A DNA stretch of 64,000 nt from Annona cherimola (lineage: Eukaryota; Streptophyta; Magnoliopsida; Magnoliales; Annonaceae), in contig CM059973.1 of NCBI GenBank assembly GCA_030490835.1, positions 60,950,008-61,014,007 on the forward strand, written 5' to 3'. The position numbers and the translations under genes are program-made. The notes beneath the pieces were generated by a model. That model had not been told where the DNA came from, ran no database searches, and saw only the letters and a program-made list of their open reading frames with translations. Within the stretch, counting starts at the first letter, position 1. Each line of letters starts with the position of its first letter. Below, one piece after another: positions 10,901-25,900 of this stretch.

Positions 10901-13900
10901 AGAGAACCCTAAAACCCAGGTTCACCCAAGTAATAATCTTTCTCTAGAGCAAAATCTAGCAAACTGAGCATAGAAGAAAGCTTTGAAAATTCACACATAT
11001 GCCAGGCCCTACAAAAAATTTACACATGACTTGTCACTCACACACATCAGATCCTAGAGCAGCCCCTAAATAAACCTAAAAGGAAAGCCGAGGTTCTAGA
11101 ACTGATTCAAATACATCTTTTGTTTGAATACGTAGCCCAAGCTGGATTGGGAAACACATCCACGTTGGATTGGGAATTTTGGATATGGAATTGTAGTCAA
11201 AATACAACAGATAATTTAGTGTTATAGATATTATTAAGGAATTATTTTGGCTCATATCCATAAAATTTGAGACATCAAAAATTAAGATATTCAATTCTCC
11301 AACTTATGGTGATTCTCATCATTTTGGGCCATTGACACAACTATGCAGCTACTAAAGCCCTGACAGATCCTTGTTGCAGGCTGGCAGTACATTCTGTTGA
11401 TCTTTCACAGTTCTCCCTGCAATGGTTGTGTCTAACATCCTTTGCAGCTGGTGTGTGCCACCGCTATTGACTATCAAGAGAGTGCATTCCGTTCCCATCC
11501 AGTGAGCTCAGAAATTAGCCAGTTTGATTCGATATGCAGCTATTTTTTTTTAAAGCTCCATTCAACAAATTAAACAGTCAATTCATATGCCCAATTTGAA
11601 TTGCTTGTCTGGTGTCTTACCCAAACCCAACCTTGATAACCATCAAGTTAGTTTTCCAGAGAATAATGTTACAACAGAAGTTTTCACGCTGTGTACCTTA
11701 TCATATGTAACAGGCCCTGGAATTTGAATTTGACTGATGGATGATTTAGATAATTATTGTGTACTGCCCTTTCCATGGTATCATTCACCATATGCATAAA
11801 GCACTGGTCATGTATGCAAGGGTTTTCAATTCCTTTTGCTGAGGATTCATTTTTGTATAAATAAAAAAAAAAAAAGAAAAGAAAAAGATAAAAATGCTGT
11901 TTCAGTGGAGTGCCAATAATTTGAATTCAGATTCTTGAGCTCAGTTATCCAGTTGCTATATCAGTACATCAGACTGGCTACCGTGAGGTGACTAGCAATT
12001 TAGATTATGGTTTAAAAGTCTGAGCTGGCTTTGGTATGCATTTAGGTAGCCTGGTCACTTAGTGGGATTCAGCCCCCAAATCATCCCAAACTTGGTGAGT
12101 TGACTCAGTCACCACCCTAATAATTTGAGCAGTGACTCGGTGTTGGAGTGGATCTAGTCAAGTGTCTCATTGAGTTTTGAACTTGATTAGAGATTTCATT
12201 TTATCTTTTATTTTGTCCTTAAAAAAGGATTATCCGATTTATTTGTAATTTATCTTCTGCCTGGTTTACAACAATTTATTATTTTTCTTCAGAAGAAGAT
12301 CATTGAGAAGATTGTTAAGATAAAAAACAATGGAACACTGGAGGTAGATGTGGGCCAAAGTACACCAGTAGCATCAGAATTGTTAGAGCTTGGGTCCTGT
12401 GAAGTACCAATCGATTTTGAAGATTTCAACATGGAAATCAACAAAAGTATTCCTCAACTAAAAATTGCAGTACTTGTAGTAGGAACAAGAGGAGATGTCC
12501 AACCTTTTCTGGCTATGGCAAAGAGGCTTCAGGTATGTTGAAATGCTTAGTTGTTAGTCAAAATTTTGTCCTAAGTACTCATTGATATGCTGCTTGTATT
12601 CTGTTTCTGGTTTTCTTTACTTTTCATGTGAAAAGCTTCCATTTCTAGTTTATATGTCTATAGAACAAGTGCCAATGCTTGGAGAGAATTCCTCCATTTT
12701 GTGTCTGTTGATGAAATGCTTTTTGAGATGATGGCGCAAACAATGATTTTTTTGTTATTTCACCAAGAAACCCTTTTCTTCCCCTTTTTGTTAATTTTTG
12801 GAGTGTCTGCCTAGTAAGCAATTGAAAATAGTACCTGCTGAAACCGAGAGGAAAAATTATGTGATTTGCATTAGAGACATTGCACCCTGAGCTGGTTTAA
12901 GATTTGAGGTTTTCCCAATGGAATGTTTAAAGGAGACTGTTATCTTATATCAATTACTATAGTTAGATGTGTAATGATGGCAAAAGCCACACCACGCAGT
13001 CTCTTCTTTACAGTTTCAATTCTTACGGTTTGGAAGACCAGTATGCATGCAAAATTTTTTGCTCCACTTGTTATATTTTCCTTGTATTAACAGTCTAGTT
13101 ATGGTTTCAGAGTTTGGAAGTATTGCTGACATAATATTTCCTTGCAGGAGTTTGGCCATCATGTTAGATTAGCTACTCATGCCAACTTCTGCAGTTTTGT
13201 GAAGTCAGCTGGCATAGATTTTTTCCCTCTGGGTGGCGATCCTCGCGTTTTAGCTGGGTGTAAGGGATCATAACTGTTTGCCATTCTTCTTTAATTATTG
13301 TCTTGTATCAGTCCAGAAACATCAGTTGCCTCACTGATTGTAGGGATCCTCATTGCATCTTTTGTGTTGCTAACAGTCATAGTTCTAGATATTCCTTCAC
13401 TACTAAACCAGCTACACCCTAAACAACCAGCTTTACGTCTGCGGGGAAGTTGATCTGTTTAGTATGACAAGTCATTGTTCTAGATATTCCTTCCATCTTC
13501 TAAATCTTTAGAGAAGTTCATCCATTTGGTAGAGGAAACACATTCTGGAATTAATAGAGAATATGACTACCAGAAAATTGAAAAAGTCATTGCAATAAAA
13601 GAAGTCACTGGGTAGCTAAATCGTGTATCAAAGGGAGGTTTGTAAATCATATTCCGAAAGATGCCAGAATGGAAAGATTGTTTGATGGTCTGGATGGTTA
13701 TCTTGCTAACTTGAAAGTACAAAAATTCTACAACATATCCTTCACATTGAAAAATTAAGTAAATGAACATCTGCTGCTTTATTCCCTGTTATCTAGTTGT
13801 TTTGTTTCCGATTGTGGCTTCAATCTTTGATTTCTCCCTTTGCCTTCTTGGGCATGTCCCAAATGTTCTGAATGACAGACATGGCAAGAAACAAGGGATT

Positions 13901-16900
13901 TCTACCATCTGGACCATCTGAAATATCCGAGCAAAGGAAACAGCTGAAGGCCATTATTCATTCGTTACTTCCTGCATGTACAGAACCGGATTTGGACAGT
14001 GGTGCTACTTTCAGAGCTCAGGCAATTATTGCTAATCCTCCTGCTTATGGTGAGTTATGGACGTTTTGAAGCATTTTTGTTGTTGTTTTTTTAATCAGCC
14101 ATGACATAATTCAACTTGTACATTGAATTTCCAACTCAGTATACAGAATCTAGGGACACAACTTAGATAAGTGTCCCATCCAAAATTTTAGGTGGGTTGC
14201 TTCTCCTTTCTTGGTTATTAGTGTTGGATTGGGTTTCGAAATGCAATCTGATTTAGAAATTTGGTTTGTAACTTGATTTGATCCATCTTTAGGGCATGTT
14301 CAGTTACTTCGGAATTGGATTTGAAACTTGGAAAGTTTTGAATTTCCTCTATTCCCCATGTAGCATCCTAGTTTTCAATGCATAACAGCCCTATTTTTCT
14401 TCATCATTTTTTTTTGATGGATATATTTTTTATTTTCTTCATCATTAATTGTATTTTCCATCTTCCAACATTTAATGTGACATATAACTATTATAACAAT
14501 CCTATTATTCAAATTATCATTCCTTTCCAATCCAAAATTCCACTAACCAAACAAGTCCTTAAGAACTTGAAAAATCTTGATTAATGCTTAATTCACCTCC
14601 TATTTTATATTTATATAGGGTTCTGATCTCGTTAGCCTTGGCTAGTAGGAACTTCTGTTAGTTTGGGCACAGAGGTTTATTTTTTATTATTTTTTTCCAA
14701 GAAACTATGACTTCTACTGTATTTAACTTACATACCAAATTTTTGTTACTTTTTTTTAAAACTTCAGAAAACAATAGTTTTACGAGGTATTTAAGTAGTT
14801 TTCACCCTTAAAAACTATTGATTTATGAAATTCAGAAAAAAAATATACATATATAAGAAATTGTAAAATTTGACATGTGAATTAAATACACTTAGGCCCA
14901 TAGTTTCATGATATATATGCATGTGCCCAGACTTATGGGAGTTCCAATTGGCCTAAGCTAATAAGATCATAATCCATTTTTATATAACTAATTTTGTTGC
15001 AATTATGATACAATCGTTTAAAATAACAAATATATACTATTTCAGTATTATGAAGGATGTGGACAAGGGCACTTTCATCATTTCTCAGAGTTGGGGCGTT
15101 TTCGTCATTTTCAGCAAAAGAATTTAATGGAATCTCATGAAGCCTAATGGAAGAGACGCTTGCAATTTCTTGCAAACTTTGTTGGTATATTTGTAAACAC
15201 ACCTGGAATATGGGTGTAGCTTTGTGGGCATATCTACAAAAAATCTTATATTTTTTGTAGTTGATTAATATCTTAAATAGATTAAATACATATGGGATGC
15301 CGGCCAAAATTTCAACCAGAATTCTACAAGGTTGGGTCAATGTTTGGCTGACCTTAACCCAACCCGACCTTAAAATGGGTTGAGTTGGAATTTAAATTAG
15401 AGTTGGGCTGGGTTAAACATGACTTTTGTAATCTAACCTAATTCGTACAAATGTAATTCTCAACAATAAAAATTATGAATGATGGCAATGTTATACAAGG
15501 AGGAAAAAGTCTTCCCCATGATAGAAGTAGGATTGACAGTTTGACACCGAACTTCTTCTTTATTTTTTACAAGGAGTGAAGTGGAAGACAATGATAAGAG
15601 TTGGACCAATTGACACTGAATTTCTTCTCTATTCTTTCACTAAAAATTAAGAAGGATTATCTCCAAATATGACCACAAATCATACCAATATTCACAAATA
15701 TGACCACATTTTTTTAATATCAAAGATGACCACGGATTAATTTCAAAAGAAAAAAATGACCATGGATTTTTCTCCATTTTCCAAACCTCACCATTTTGTT
15801 AGCTGTGCCTAAAACAGATGTTAAAAAAATCTGACGTTCCTAACTACCCTAGATGTTAAAAAAATCTGATGTACCAAACTACCCTTGCTAAAACCTAAAC
15901 TCATTCCCTTTCTGTTCTCATTTTCCTTTCTCGTTGCTTTAGCTTCAAGATTGTCTTGTCAAAAGAAAGGTTAACTTAGCCATAAATTTAATGTGTTTGG
16001 TAATGAGTAAAAAGGGGAAATTTGTAGGGAAAAAAATTGGGAAATTAAGAGAGTACTGTGATATTGTTGTATGGAAAAAATGCGAAAAGATGATTGCAAT
16101 GTAAAGGTGATAATAGAAAAGTTAGGATGGGTCGTTAAGATGTCAAAACATAAAAAAATGAATGGAGGAAGGAGTGTAATTTTTTTAAGCTAATCTAAAT
16201 GGAACCTTAGCAAAAACAAAAATTTTAATTTTTAGCATGTGTAATTCAGTAACAGCATAGTTGTCAAAGGCGCAAGGCACACTAAGGTGCAAGGGGGTCC
16301 TGGGGCCTAGGCGCAAGGCACACATTCAAGGCGCGAGCCTGACTAAAACAAGGCTCACCTTATATAAAATTTATCTAAAAAATAGTAATGCCTAAAATTA
16401 GTGAATAAGAAAATAATATTAACATTCTAAGAGTCAAATAAATGCATGCATGTAATTATCAACAAAAAAAAAAAAATTCAAACATATCATATAACAACCA
16501 TAATTCTCATTTCAACATAGTAATATGATTTTGAATGTGATTAGATTCACAGTGCATGAGAAATTCAAAGTTCTCCATTCATAAAAAAAGTAACAATATT
16601 AAGTTGAAGCTCAAACACTCAAAATTTCAAAAAAAAGTTTTAAAACTACAAATCATCATCATCAGAAAGTAGCCCATCACCCCCATCATCATTAGATTTA
16701 TATCCTTCAGCATCTTCTTCTTCTGGGTCTTCATCTTCTATTGCATCGGATTCTCTGAAGAAGAAGATGAAACAAAATTGGAACCTCTTGATGTAGAAGC
16801 TGATCTAACAGGATGAGTTGGCTCCTCAACACTAGCAGCTCTAGCCACATCACCCCATGTTACAGAATCATCTTCAAAAAAATAGTCATCTTCTGCATCT

Positions 16901-19900
16901 GAAGATCCTTTGATGTTTTCAACCAACCATTCATTGCTATCATCAATATCTTTCAATGTAATTGGGTCAATGGTATCACGTAAGTTGTATCTTCACCTTA
17001 ATACTCTATTATACTTGATAAGCACCAATTCATTCAAACGAGCTTGCTCTAGTCTATTTCTTCTTTTATTGTAAAGCTGCAATAATATATAAAAATAATA
17101 AGAATAACTTAATATTTAATTTTTAAGTACTTTGTTACTTAGTACTTACATTTTCAAATACGCTTCAATTTCTTTCACATCCAGAAGAGCTATAAGTTAA
17201 ACTGAGAACTTTTAGGCAAACGTCTCTAAATTTAGACTTGAAGCACCATAACAACCCCACCTGTCAGTTGTTAAAAGTAATTTGTTAGAAATGATTTTGT
17301 AACTCAATAAACAAATAAATTTTAACTTATGGATGCATTATAGATATATATATATATATATAGCTAGTTAGTTAGTTAGTTAGTTCTATGCCTTATAGCC
17401 ACACTCATCCTGAAAAGACCCTCAACTTTCTTATATGATGTCAACTCATCTAAAATTTTATCTTGAACTGTTGAATCACGTACCAATCTTGAAATACATG
17501 TATGTAAACCCATGACCACCCTTTCATCTGATTCAATGTCAAGATTTGAATAGAAGTATTCTGGATTCAAAAAGTATCCAGCTGCATGCAATGGATGATG
17601 AAGTTGAACATTCCATTTCCGATCAATAATAATGAAGATATCTTTATATTTATCTTCATTATCTTGGAAAGACTTTGGAATTGCAGCGTTAGCCCTCTCC
17701 ATTGCCTCATAAATATATCCCATTGGAGGCTTCCTCTCCCCATCCATTAACCGCAAGACTTGAACAAGAGGACCTGCGACCTTCAATAAATGCATAACAT
17801 GATTCCAAAAAGGACTCATAACAATTTGTGCAATCTTTTTTCCTTGTCGCTCCGTTGCCCATTTACTTGTGTTCCGTTCTTCTGAAATAAACATTTTTCT
17901 CAAATTATTCTTTTGGCGGTGAATGCTTGAAAGTGTGATGAAATCAGTTGCAAATATTGTATTTGCTGGCCGAAGCAACTCTTTTTGGCCTGTGAATCTT
18001 CTCATCAAATTCAATACACTTGAATGGTTATATATATAACCACTCCATGTAACTGCATTCTTCATTGTTGTGTGAAATTCTTTTATCTTCCAAATATCCT
18101 CCAACAAGTAATTAAATTAAATTAAAAAACATCCTTAATGCATAATAGTATAATACTGTCAAATAAAAAAAATACAGCAGCAATATAATAGGCAGCAGCA
18201 ATATAATCGGCAGCAGCAATGGCACAAACATTAAATTAAAAAGGAAGAAGAAAAAAATAAAAATACAGCAGCAATATAATCGGTGCCAACAATGGCACAA
18301 CATTAAATTAAAACAGTTTTGCATGCCATGAGATTAACGACCGGCAATAGCATGTTAGCCGTGTGGTGAGCATGAAAATAGAAAGAAAAAACAAAGAGAA
18401 GAACGGAGAGCAGAGGAGGAGAAGCGGAAAGAAAAGGAGGAGGAGGTGGAGGAGCAGCAGCGGCGACGGAAGAAGAAGAAGAATACAGCAGCGGCAGCAG
18501 CAATGGAAAAAGAAGAAGAAAATACAACAGCAGCAGCGATGACGGAAGAAGAAGAACACCTTTCTTCTTCGTAAATGGCAGGCGTCAACGGCAGTTTGTA
18601 GCCGGAAATGGCGGATTGATGGCGGCAGAAGCAACTGCAGTGGCCGATAGCAGAAGATCTTTCTTCTCCAGCTGCAGCAGCAGCAGCCGATGGCAGCTTC
18701 GATCGATCGGAAATGGCTTTTTTCCCTCCTTTCCTCCTTTTCGTTGACTAGCCCTAAATCAATGGTTAAGTTTTTATATTTAAGCATTTTTTTAAATTTT
18801 ATTTGTTAAAAAAATAATTCCCTCCCGCCCACGATCTGCGCATGAGTGAAAGTCCATAGGCGCACTCGCGCTTTTGCTCCTAAGTGCTTGCCCAAGCGAG
18901 CCTTCTTCAAGACCCGTGCCTTGTGCCTAGGCGCGAGCCTAGGTGCACCTTTGACAACTATGAGTAAAACCATGTTACTTTTAAACAAACCGTTTGGTAG
19001 ACATATTTGGAAAATCAAGAAAAAGTGTGGCCATATTTGAAAAGCTTGTTGTTATCTTCGGAAATAATCCTTAAAAAGGAATGCAAATTTACATCCAAGG
19101 TGCACTGAAATCATGTGGACGCATTATTGTTTATTTCTTTATATTGCAGAACCTACGGACCAAGGTGTAGTCCACTTTCCTTATTACACATTTTTCATTA
19201 CAATCTTCTTTATGATGGTAAATCATGTGTTGAAATTGGGATATTTTGTTCTGGTTTTAATGAAGCATTATGATGTTTGATTCCTTCCCCTGAAAACTGG
19301 TATAGAGATTGTATCTTACAAAATGTAATGTTGGTTTCAGGGCATGCTCATATTGCTGAAGCTCTTGGCGTGCCTCTTCACATCTTCTTTACAATGCCCT
19401 GGACGTAAGTTTTTGTTTGCATTTTTCTGTCCTTTTGGTTTTCAGATAGTTCATATTTATCTATCTGTTATTTTTTTTTTCATGAAATGGTTTTTTTGCC
19501 TGAAGATCTGAATTATAAACATGTGAATCTTTCTGAAGAAACTTGATGTTCTTTACTTGGAAAGAATGCAGAAAAATTGAACTCAGTTTTTATTTTGAAA
19601 AAGAAAAAGCAGAAAGTGGGAACATGAAAATTCTGGTAATAGTGAGAGTGATGCTATATGATATGGGCAATGATTAGGAGTAAAGAGAAAAGAAATAAAA
19701 TAGATAAAGTTATGTATTAGAGGATGTGAAAAAATACTTGGAAAATGGAGGTAATAATAGAAAAAATAGAGCAGTTAGATAGTTACGATGTCAAATCATA
19801 TAAAAAAGGTGTGTAGGAAGGAGTGGGCAAGTTAGTTTTTTCTCCTTTTTTTCTGCATCTTACCAATTTTTGTAATCGTTGGAGTCAAAAGATACAGACT

Positions 19901-22900
19901 ATCATTAGAGCAAAGCATAATCTGATAACTGTTAAGCATTTCATCTTCATTATCATGGCCGTGCTATGACAATTATGGATATTTTCAACAAACTTTTGCA
20001 TAGTTAATTTTCTCTAACTGGCTGGTGGATCTATATTTGCTTGTATCCTTGAGGACTAGGGTTGACTGGTGCCTTGACATAAGGTAGAGTGGCAAAAATA
20101 GATTGTTGAGTTCTTAAAAAGAGAATCAAGTATATCGTCGAAAGAAGGGAAATGGGTTGAGGTTGCCAGTAGTGCTGAGTACTGTGTGGGAAAGATGTGT
20201 TCTGGTTGGCATGATTTAATTGCCTAAAAAATTTACGCATAGCAATAGGAAAAAGGTCTTTTCCTCAAAAAGAAAATGATGAAGTATATGTGGTTAAACC
20301 AGGTGGTTGGACCAGAAAAAATGGTCCAACAACTGTCCGGTTTATGTTATAAGTATATATAAAAAACGAAACCACCTCCTACCCCCCTTGTGACCAAAAA
20401 ATTCCTGGTGTCAGTGCCATGAAAATGACGTCATCTCCTTGGGGATTCTTCTCCTGCAGCTGCTGGGGAATTGGTGGGATGATGACAGCTCATAGGGAAT
20501 TTGGGGATTGTGAGATATGTGAAACAACATGAGATGGTTAAGAGTGGTGTGGAGGTGCCGATGAATGGTGTGTAGGTGCAGGCTGGTGAAGTGTGTCATC
20601 AGAATTGCTGTTTATGGACCTTATTTATCTTGTTTTCATGCCTGCATGCTAATATTTCTTCTTGGTAAGGCTTGGTAAGCTGGATCCTTCTTTCCAGTGG
20701 ATTGTTTATTGTTTTGTTTTGTTTTGTTTTTTTTTTCCCCCATGAGTTACAAAGAAGATATAGTAAGAAAACTAAGATCTTTATTTCAATATATTGTGAA
20801 ATATCATTCATTGAATAAAGTAATCAAGCTCCATTTGATGGTTGTATGACAATGAATATTGATTTGAATTGTAGAATGGAAACAAACTTGATAATTTTTT
20901 TGTCATCATTGTTATGCTATTTTTAAAATTGTTTCTATACTTTTGATTGTTTTATGATTCACAACTTCAGTTGTATGTTTTGTAAGTAATTTATGTTTTT
21001 AGTTTTATATACATTTAAAATAATTAATAGAAGTATTCTATCATAATTAAGTGATACTGATATCTGATATCATGGTTCAAAATGGTTTAAACCAATGATT
21101 GAACCCATTGAATCTGAGCCAGATTCTAAAACTTGTTCAGCTCACATTTTGGTTCTAACAACATTGATCATTTTCTCCTGCTCTTTCCGTGTTGTGTCTA
21201 CTTTTTATTAATCTGCTTGCGCAGTTGTGGGTAGGATACCATTGTGGTCTAGATTTTGCATAAAAGACATTTTGAACTCAGAAAATTTGACCACAAACCA
21301 GCAGATTATTTAGCAGAAAGTTTAAAGTGAATGCACTTAGTAGGAGCTGCGACGGTAAATCGGCAATGCATTCCAAATATATGAACAGCTAGAATCTGTG
21401 GATTTGTTGAAACTCTCAGAAAGGGATTTGTGTACTAAATTTACTTTAAAATGGACTCCATTCCAAATATATGAACTATTAGAATCTGTGGATTTGTGAA
21501 ACTCTCAAAAAAGGTTTGTGTACTCAATTTATTCTAAAACAGACTCCAAGGATTTGGCTCTGCAAAAATTTGGTTTTTGTCTTAGTTATGGTGAAGGAAG
21601 GTTTTAGGTGCTTCAGCGTTAGGAACATGCCCCTTCTTGTTGGATTGAGAACTCAGGGATTGGGGCAGTATAATCCATGGGCTGTTAAGGATGTGTTCGG
21701 GAACAGGAAAAAATTGGGGAATTTTTTTTTGAAATAGAAAGCGTAATGATGTGATATTATAGGGGTAATAATTAGGAGTAAAGGGAATAAAGGAGAAATA
21801 GATAAGCTAGTTGCATGAAAAGATTTGAATAAATGATTGTAAAATAGAGTAGTTGTATGGAAAAATGTGGAAAAGTATGGGAAATTTCTTTTCCTTTTCC
21901 CCTTTGCCAATCATGCCCTTAAGAAAACCTTTGATGTCAAATATTTTATTTTTTATGAAAGTTTTCAGCAATACCTTGAGAATTAGGGGATTAGGGCCTT
22001 ACATGGGATTCCGTGGGATACTTAAGAAAAATTTGATGTAAAAAATCTTGATTTTTTAATGGAAAATTTCAAAAGTACCTTGATTTTAATTTGGATATAC
22101 AAATCATTTGATTACATTTTCCTTCTGTTGTCGTTTATTTTCTTTTCTTCTTATCTTTCTTTATTTCATTTTATACATTTTTTTATTGGTAATGATGTGC
22201 TATCCTTACTTCTGCCATTGATAGGCAGGCCAACTCATGAGTTTCCTCATCCGCTGACACGTGTATCTCAAAGTGCTGGTTATAAGGTGTGAGCTTTATT
22301 GACTTAGTAGATTCCCTGTGTGAATAAATTCCAATTCTACTCTGTACGGTATATTATGCACGTTTTTGTGTCTACCAATTCAGCTCTCGTATCTTGTTGT
22401 TGACTTGCTTATATGGTGGAGCATAAGAAGTTTCATTAATGAGTTCCGGAAAAAGAAGCTTAAGCTTTCTCCAATCGCATACTTCAGTACATACCATGGA
22501 TCCATATCTCACTTGCCAACAGGATACATGTGGAGTCCACACCTTGTTCCAAAGCCAAATGGTAACGATGTCCTTTTTATTTGCTATGCTTCACTTTAGT
22601 TCCTCATATATGAGAATGTGCATGCATTTCGCTTTATGTGGAAGCACTTGGACGATTTCGTAAATATCCAATGATTATGTTTCATTGTCAAAGAGATCCA
22701 GGTGCTGTGTTATTTGAGGTCCTTAGAAGTCACATGTTGAAGGGTCACTACTATGTCACAAGGGTCTTCATCAGTCTATTCTCAACTATATATTACTGGG
22801 CCATGTTCTGTTGGTTCTCAACAAGAGCCTTAGTTTTGTATGCTCGAGCTCAAAAAAGGTCCTTGGTCATTGAAGCTGTATTCCTACTTTTGCTTTAGTC

Positions 22901-25900
22901 TTGGAGTGAGGATGCTGCTGGGGGCTTAAGGATGACCGAATTGGCTACACTTGCACCTTCTTGGGTTTAGATCAGGTTGCTCCATGTCATGTGGTGGACC
23001 AACAATTTTGTCCATGAAGATATATTCGTAGTCAGGAGAGACATGTTGTTTGAGCTGAACCACTATGTATACAGGATATATTTGTGTTTGCTTCATTGGT
23101 GAATAAGAATTTCTTGGTGCTTTTATGATGTATTATCATTCTATCAGAGATAATGCTGTTCCTTTTTTTTTTTTTTGGAAATTTTTTTATTACACAGAGA
23201 CTATTCTTCACATCTGTAATGGAAGCCGTGACCATGCGCGCACACAATTTCAATCACACTGGGCTATGCCTTGGGTGACGATAATACTGATCTTGTTATG
23301 AATATTGTTGCTAAAATAGAAAAAAATTAATATGTAGGCAAAAATTAATGAAATTTAGATGAAACCTCATTGCAAATTACAATAGGTATCAAAATACATA
23401 TTTAGATTCTTAGAATTATAAAAATGTGCGACAGAGGCTAACATTTAGTGAATAATGGAAATATATGTGAAAGCACTTACGCAAGTGCTTAACATTTAGC
23501 TGTTAATCTAGTAGTATTCTTAATGTTTGTCTGCAGCAGGAAGTTCTGTAAAAAAGGAAAAAAAAAATCTTGTCATCTATGATGATTTTATGCTTCATGT
23601 TTTCATTTAAGATTGCTCTTTTATCGTAGTATATGAATGCCTGTCTTGCAGATTGGGGTCCATTGGTGGATGTTGTTGGTTTCTGCTTCTTAAACCTGGG
23701 ACCAAAGTATCGACCTCAGAGAGAGTTCACCGAGTGGATTGAGAAAGGACCAAAGCCTATATATGTAGGTTTTGGGAGCATGGTATGGCCATAGTTAAAA
23801 TTTTTCTTTGGTTCAATGAACAGCCAAATGCGTGATTGCTCTAGCAATAATAGCTTGCCTGGTTATTGTTTTGAGGGGCACCCTGCTTGGTGATTTAAGG
23901 AAGATGATAAAAAAGAGATGATTTTGTTATAGTTTCTATGATTAGTTACACCATTTAGTTTTTCATTTTCCCATTGTGATACACAAATACACCAGCTTTT
24001 GAAAGATTTTCTGTTAATCCTGCTGTGCCAGAATTTTGAATTTGCTGAATTTTCATTTCTCGTTACGAATACAACAATTTTCAGCAAATTTTAAGTCCAG
24101 TTCATTAGAGATACAAGTCTTAGGCTTCATTGGGCCTCTTGTATATGAAGGAAATACTGCTGTTTGGCCGGAAGTAGGGCTTTCAGTTGAAATACTGTTT
24201 GGCAGAAAGTGGGGCTTATTAAGCTTCCATGTTAAGCTATCTTTCAAAGCTGAATTTGCAGCTGCAGCCTGGCCAAATGAAGCTTTAATTTACTCATCAT
24301 TGGCTCGTCTCATAAAAACAAAGGAATCCTTTTGGAACCTTCTAATTTTGACGAATAACTGATTTTTGTAACTTATCTGTATGTTGAGTGTTTTTCCCCC
24401 TTGATTTTTGAGGTTCTACATATCTTTGAAATAATAAACAGCACAGACCATCTTTTTGGATGGCCATGAGGAGCCTACAAATGTTCTAGAAATGTTATAG
24501 CCCTAATTCAGTTATTCTTATTCTCTGAAAATATAGAGCATATTATACTCTGAGAGTTTCCCATTTGACATTGCTTCCTATTTGATCATGACTCTGGTTC
24601 AGTTATTCTCATTCTTTGAAAGTATAGAGCATATTATACTTTGAGAGTTACCCAATTGCTTCCTATTTGATCATGAATTTACATACATGGTTGCAAATAA
24701 TTGAAACTGTAATAATCCTGATTTGGTGTGATCCACTATGGTTTCTCCTGCTTCACTTCATCTGTTGCCAGATTGTTGCTTCAAGAACCCCTTTTGGCTC
24801 AAGAATAGAATGCTCGCATAACCAACTGCTTGTTTCTCTCATTTTGGAATTGTTTATATTATAAGAGTGGTTGGCATCCACAAAGAAAATTGGTGAAAGA
24901 TATTGCTCAATTGTAACTTCATGAAGACTTTCCATGATGTTTTGGATAATCTGAATCTCTGTTGGAGGCCACCAACAATTTGAGCCTGAGATTCATATCC
25001 ATGTGCACTAATTTAAGAGACACCAAACAGCGAACTCAAATCTGGTCTAATGGAATGGATAATATAATATCCTCTGTGATGTAAGAATCTAGGGATATGA
25101 ATTCATATGGGATTTATGTGACTGCCAAGTGCACATTCTTCTTTCAGCACGTCTAATTTGGGAAGTATTTATGCTTCATTGTTTTACTGGTTTTGCATAG
25201 AATGTGATTCTACCCCACTGTTTATTGTTTACATGCATTCTGGTCTTTATGTTCTTGTTTTCAACTTGTTGGTAGATGTTTTTTTTTAAAGATATGCATT
25301 TCTTTAAGGGCTTTTAATTATATTATTTGTGCATGTTAAGCCTCTTGATGATACAAAGAAGACCACAGATATCATTCTGGGGGCATTGAAGGATACGGGA
25401 CAAAGGGGGATAATTGACAGGGGCTGGGGAGACCTTGGAATTTGTAAGCTGATACCTGCCTGAGTATTCTTTTATATTCTGTCCCTTGGCAACTGGTTTT
25501 ACTCCTGAGTCTCCTGACATTTTATTTTTATCCTCCGATTTCTGGATTACCTAGAGTACAAGAATCTGTTAATAAACACACAATTATTTTGGTGATCCGT
25601 AGAAAGTTTGCAGAAATTCCTTTTGTTTTCTAGTTTGATTTTTTGTTAAATTATTGATTTTACTTCCATTATTTGATCGTAATTGTTCATTCTTCTTTTC
25701 TTGTGATGCTTAGCATTTTCAGTTTCTGATTCTCATTCTCAGACATTTTGGATCTATTTTTTCAAGATAATGCATTTTAACATTTTTAATTTTTCCATCA
25801 ACTCAACATGATCTTCTATCACATCCTTTGATAACATACATGATTCAGTTCTATCCTTCTCTGCCATCGTAACTGAAATTGAAATACTATATAAATTATT

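Larger units (their letters stand above)
16256..18962 (-). mobile_element. hAT transposon, internally degenerate, inserted in intron 5
   Basis: A 2707-bp element. The left end CATAGTTGTCAAAGGCGCA matches the complement of the right end, CATAGTTGTCAAAGGTGCA, except at one base. It is flanked by AGTAACAG (16248-16255) and AGTAAAAC (18963-18970), a 6/8 match consistent with an aged hAT 8-bp target duplication. On the - strand it encodes the central and C-terminal parts of a plant hAT transposase. The upstream portion is replaced by GCA/GAA-rich low-complexity DNA, with no BED zinc finger seen. It sits inside the older inverted-repeat element 15652-19072. Confidence 0.88.
15652..19072. mobile_element. 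older inverted-repeat element in intron 5, split by a hAT insertion
   Basis: The left end AAGGATTATCTCCAAATATG and the right end, whose complement reads AAGGATTATTTCCGAAGATA, are imperfect inverted repeats. On both sides they are followed by copies of AAATATGRCCACA. Subtracting the hAT element (16256-18962) leaves about 714 bp of non-coding sequence, the size of a MITE. I could not find a convincing target duplication, so the superfamily is open (Mutator-like is one option). Confidence 0.5.

Noticed and set aside
18303..18787. Cys- and Ser-rich open frames on the - strand
   Set aside because: They arise from CAG/GAA triplet repeats in the hAT element. Their residues change with frame as expected for simple repeats.
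22366..22898. Overlapping open frames around exon 8 of the glucosyltransferase gene
   Set aside because: Exon 8 (22384-22561) in its proper frame explains the conserved part. The other frames, and the extension past the GT donor at 22562, are intron or shadow sequence.
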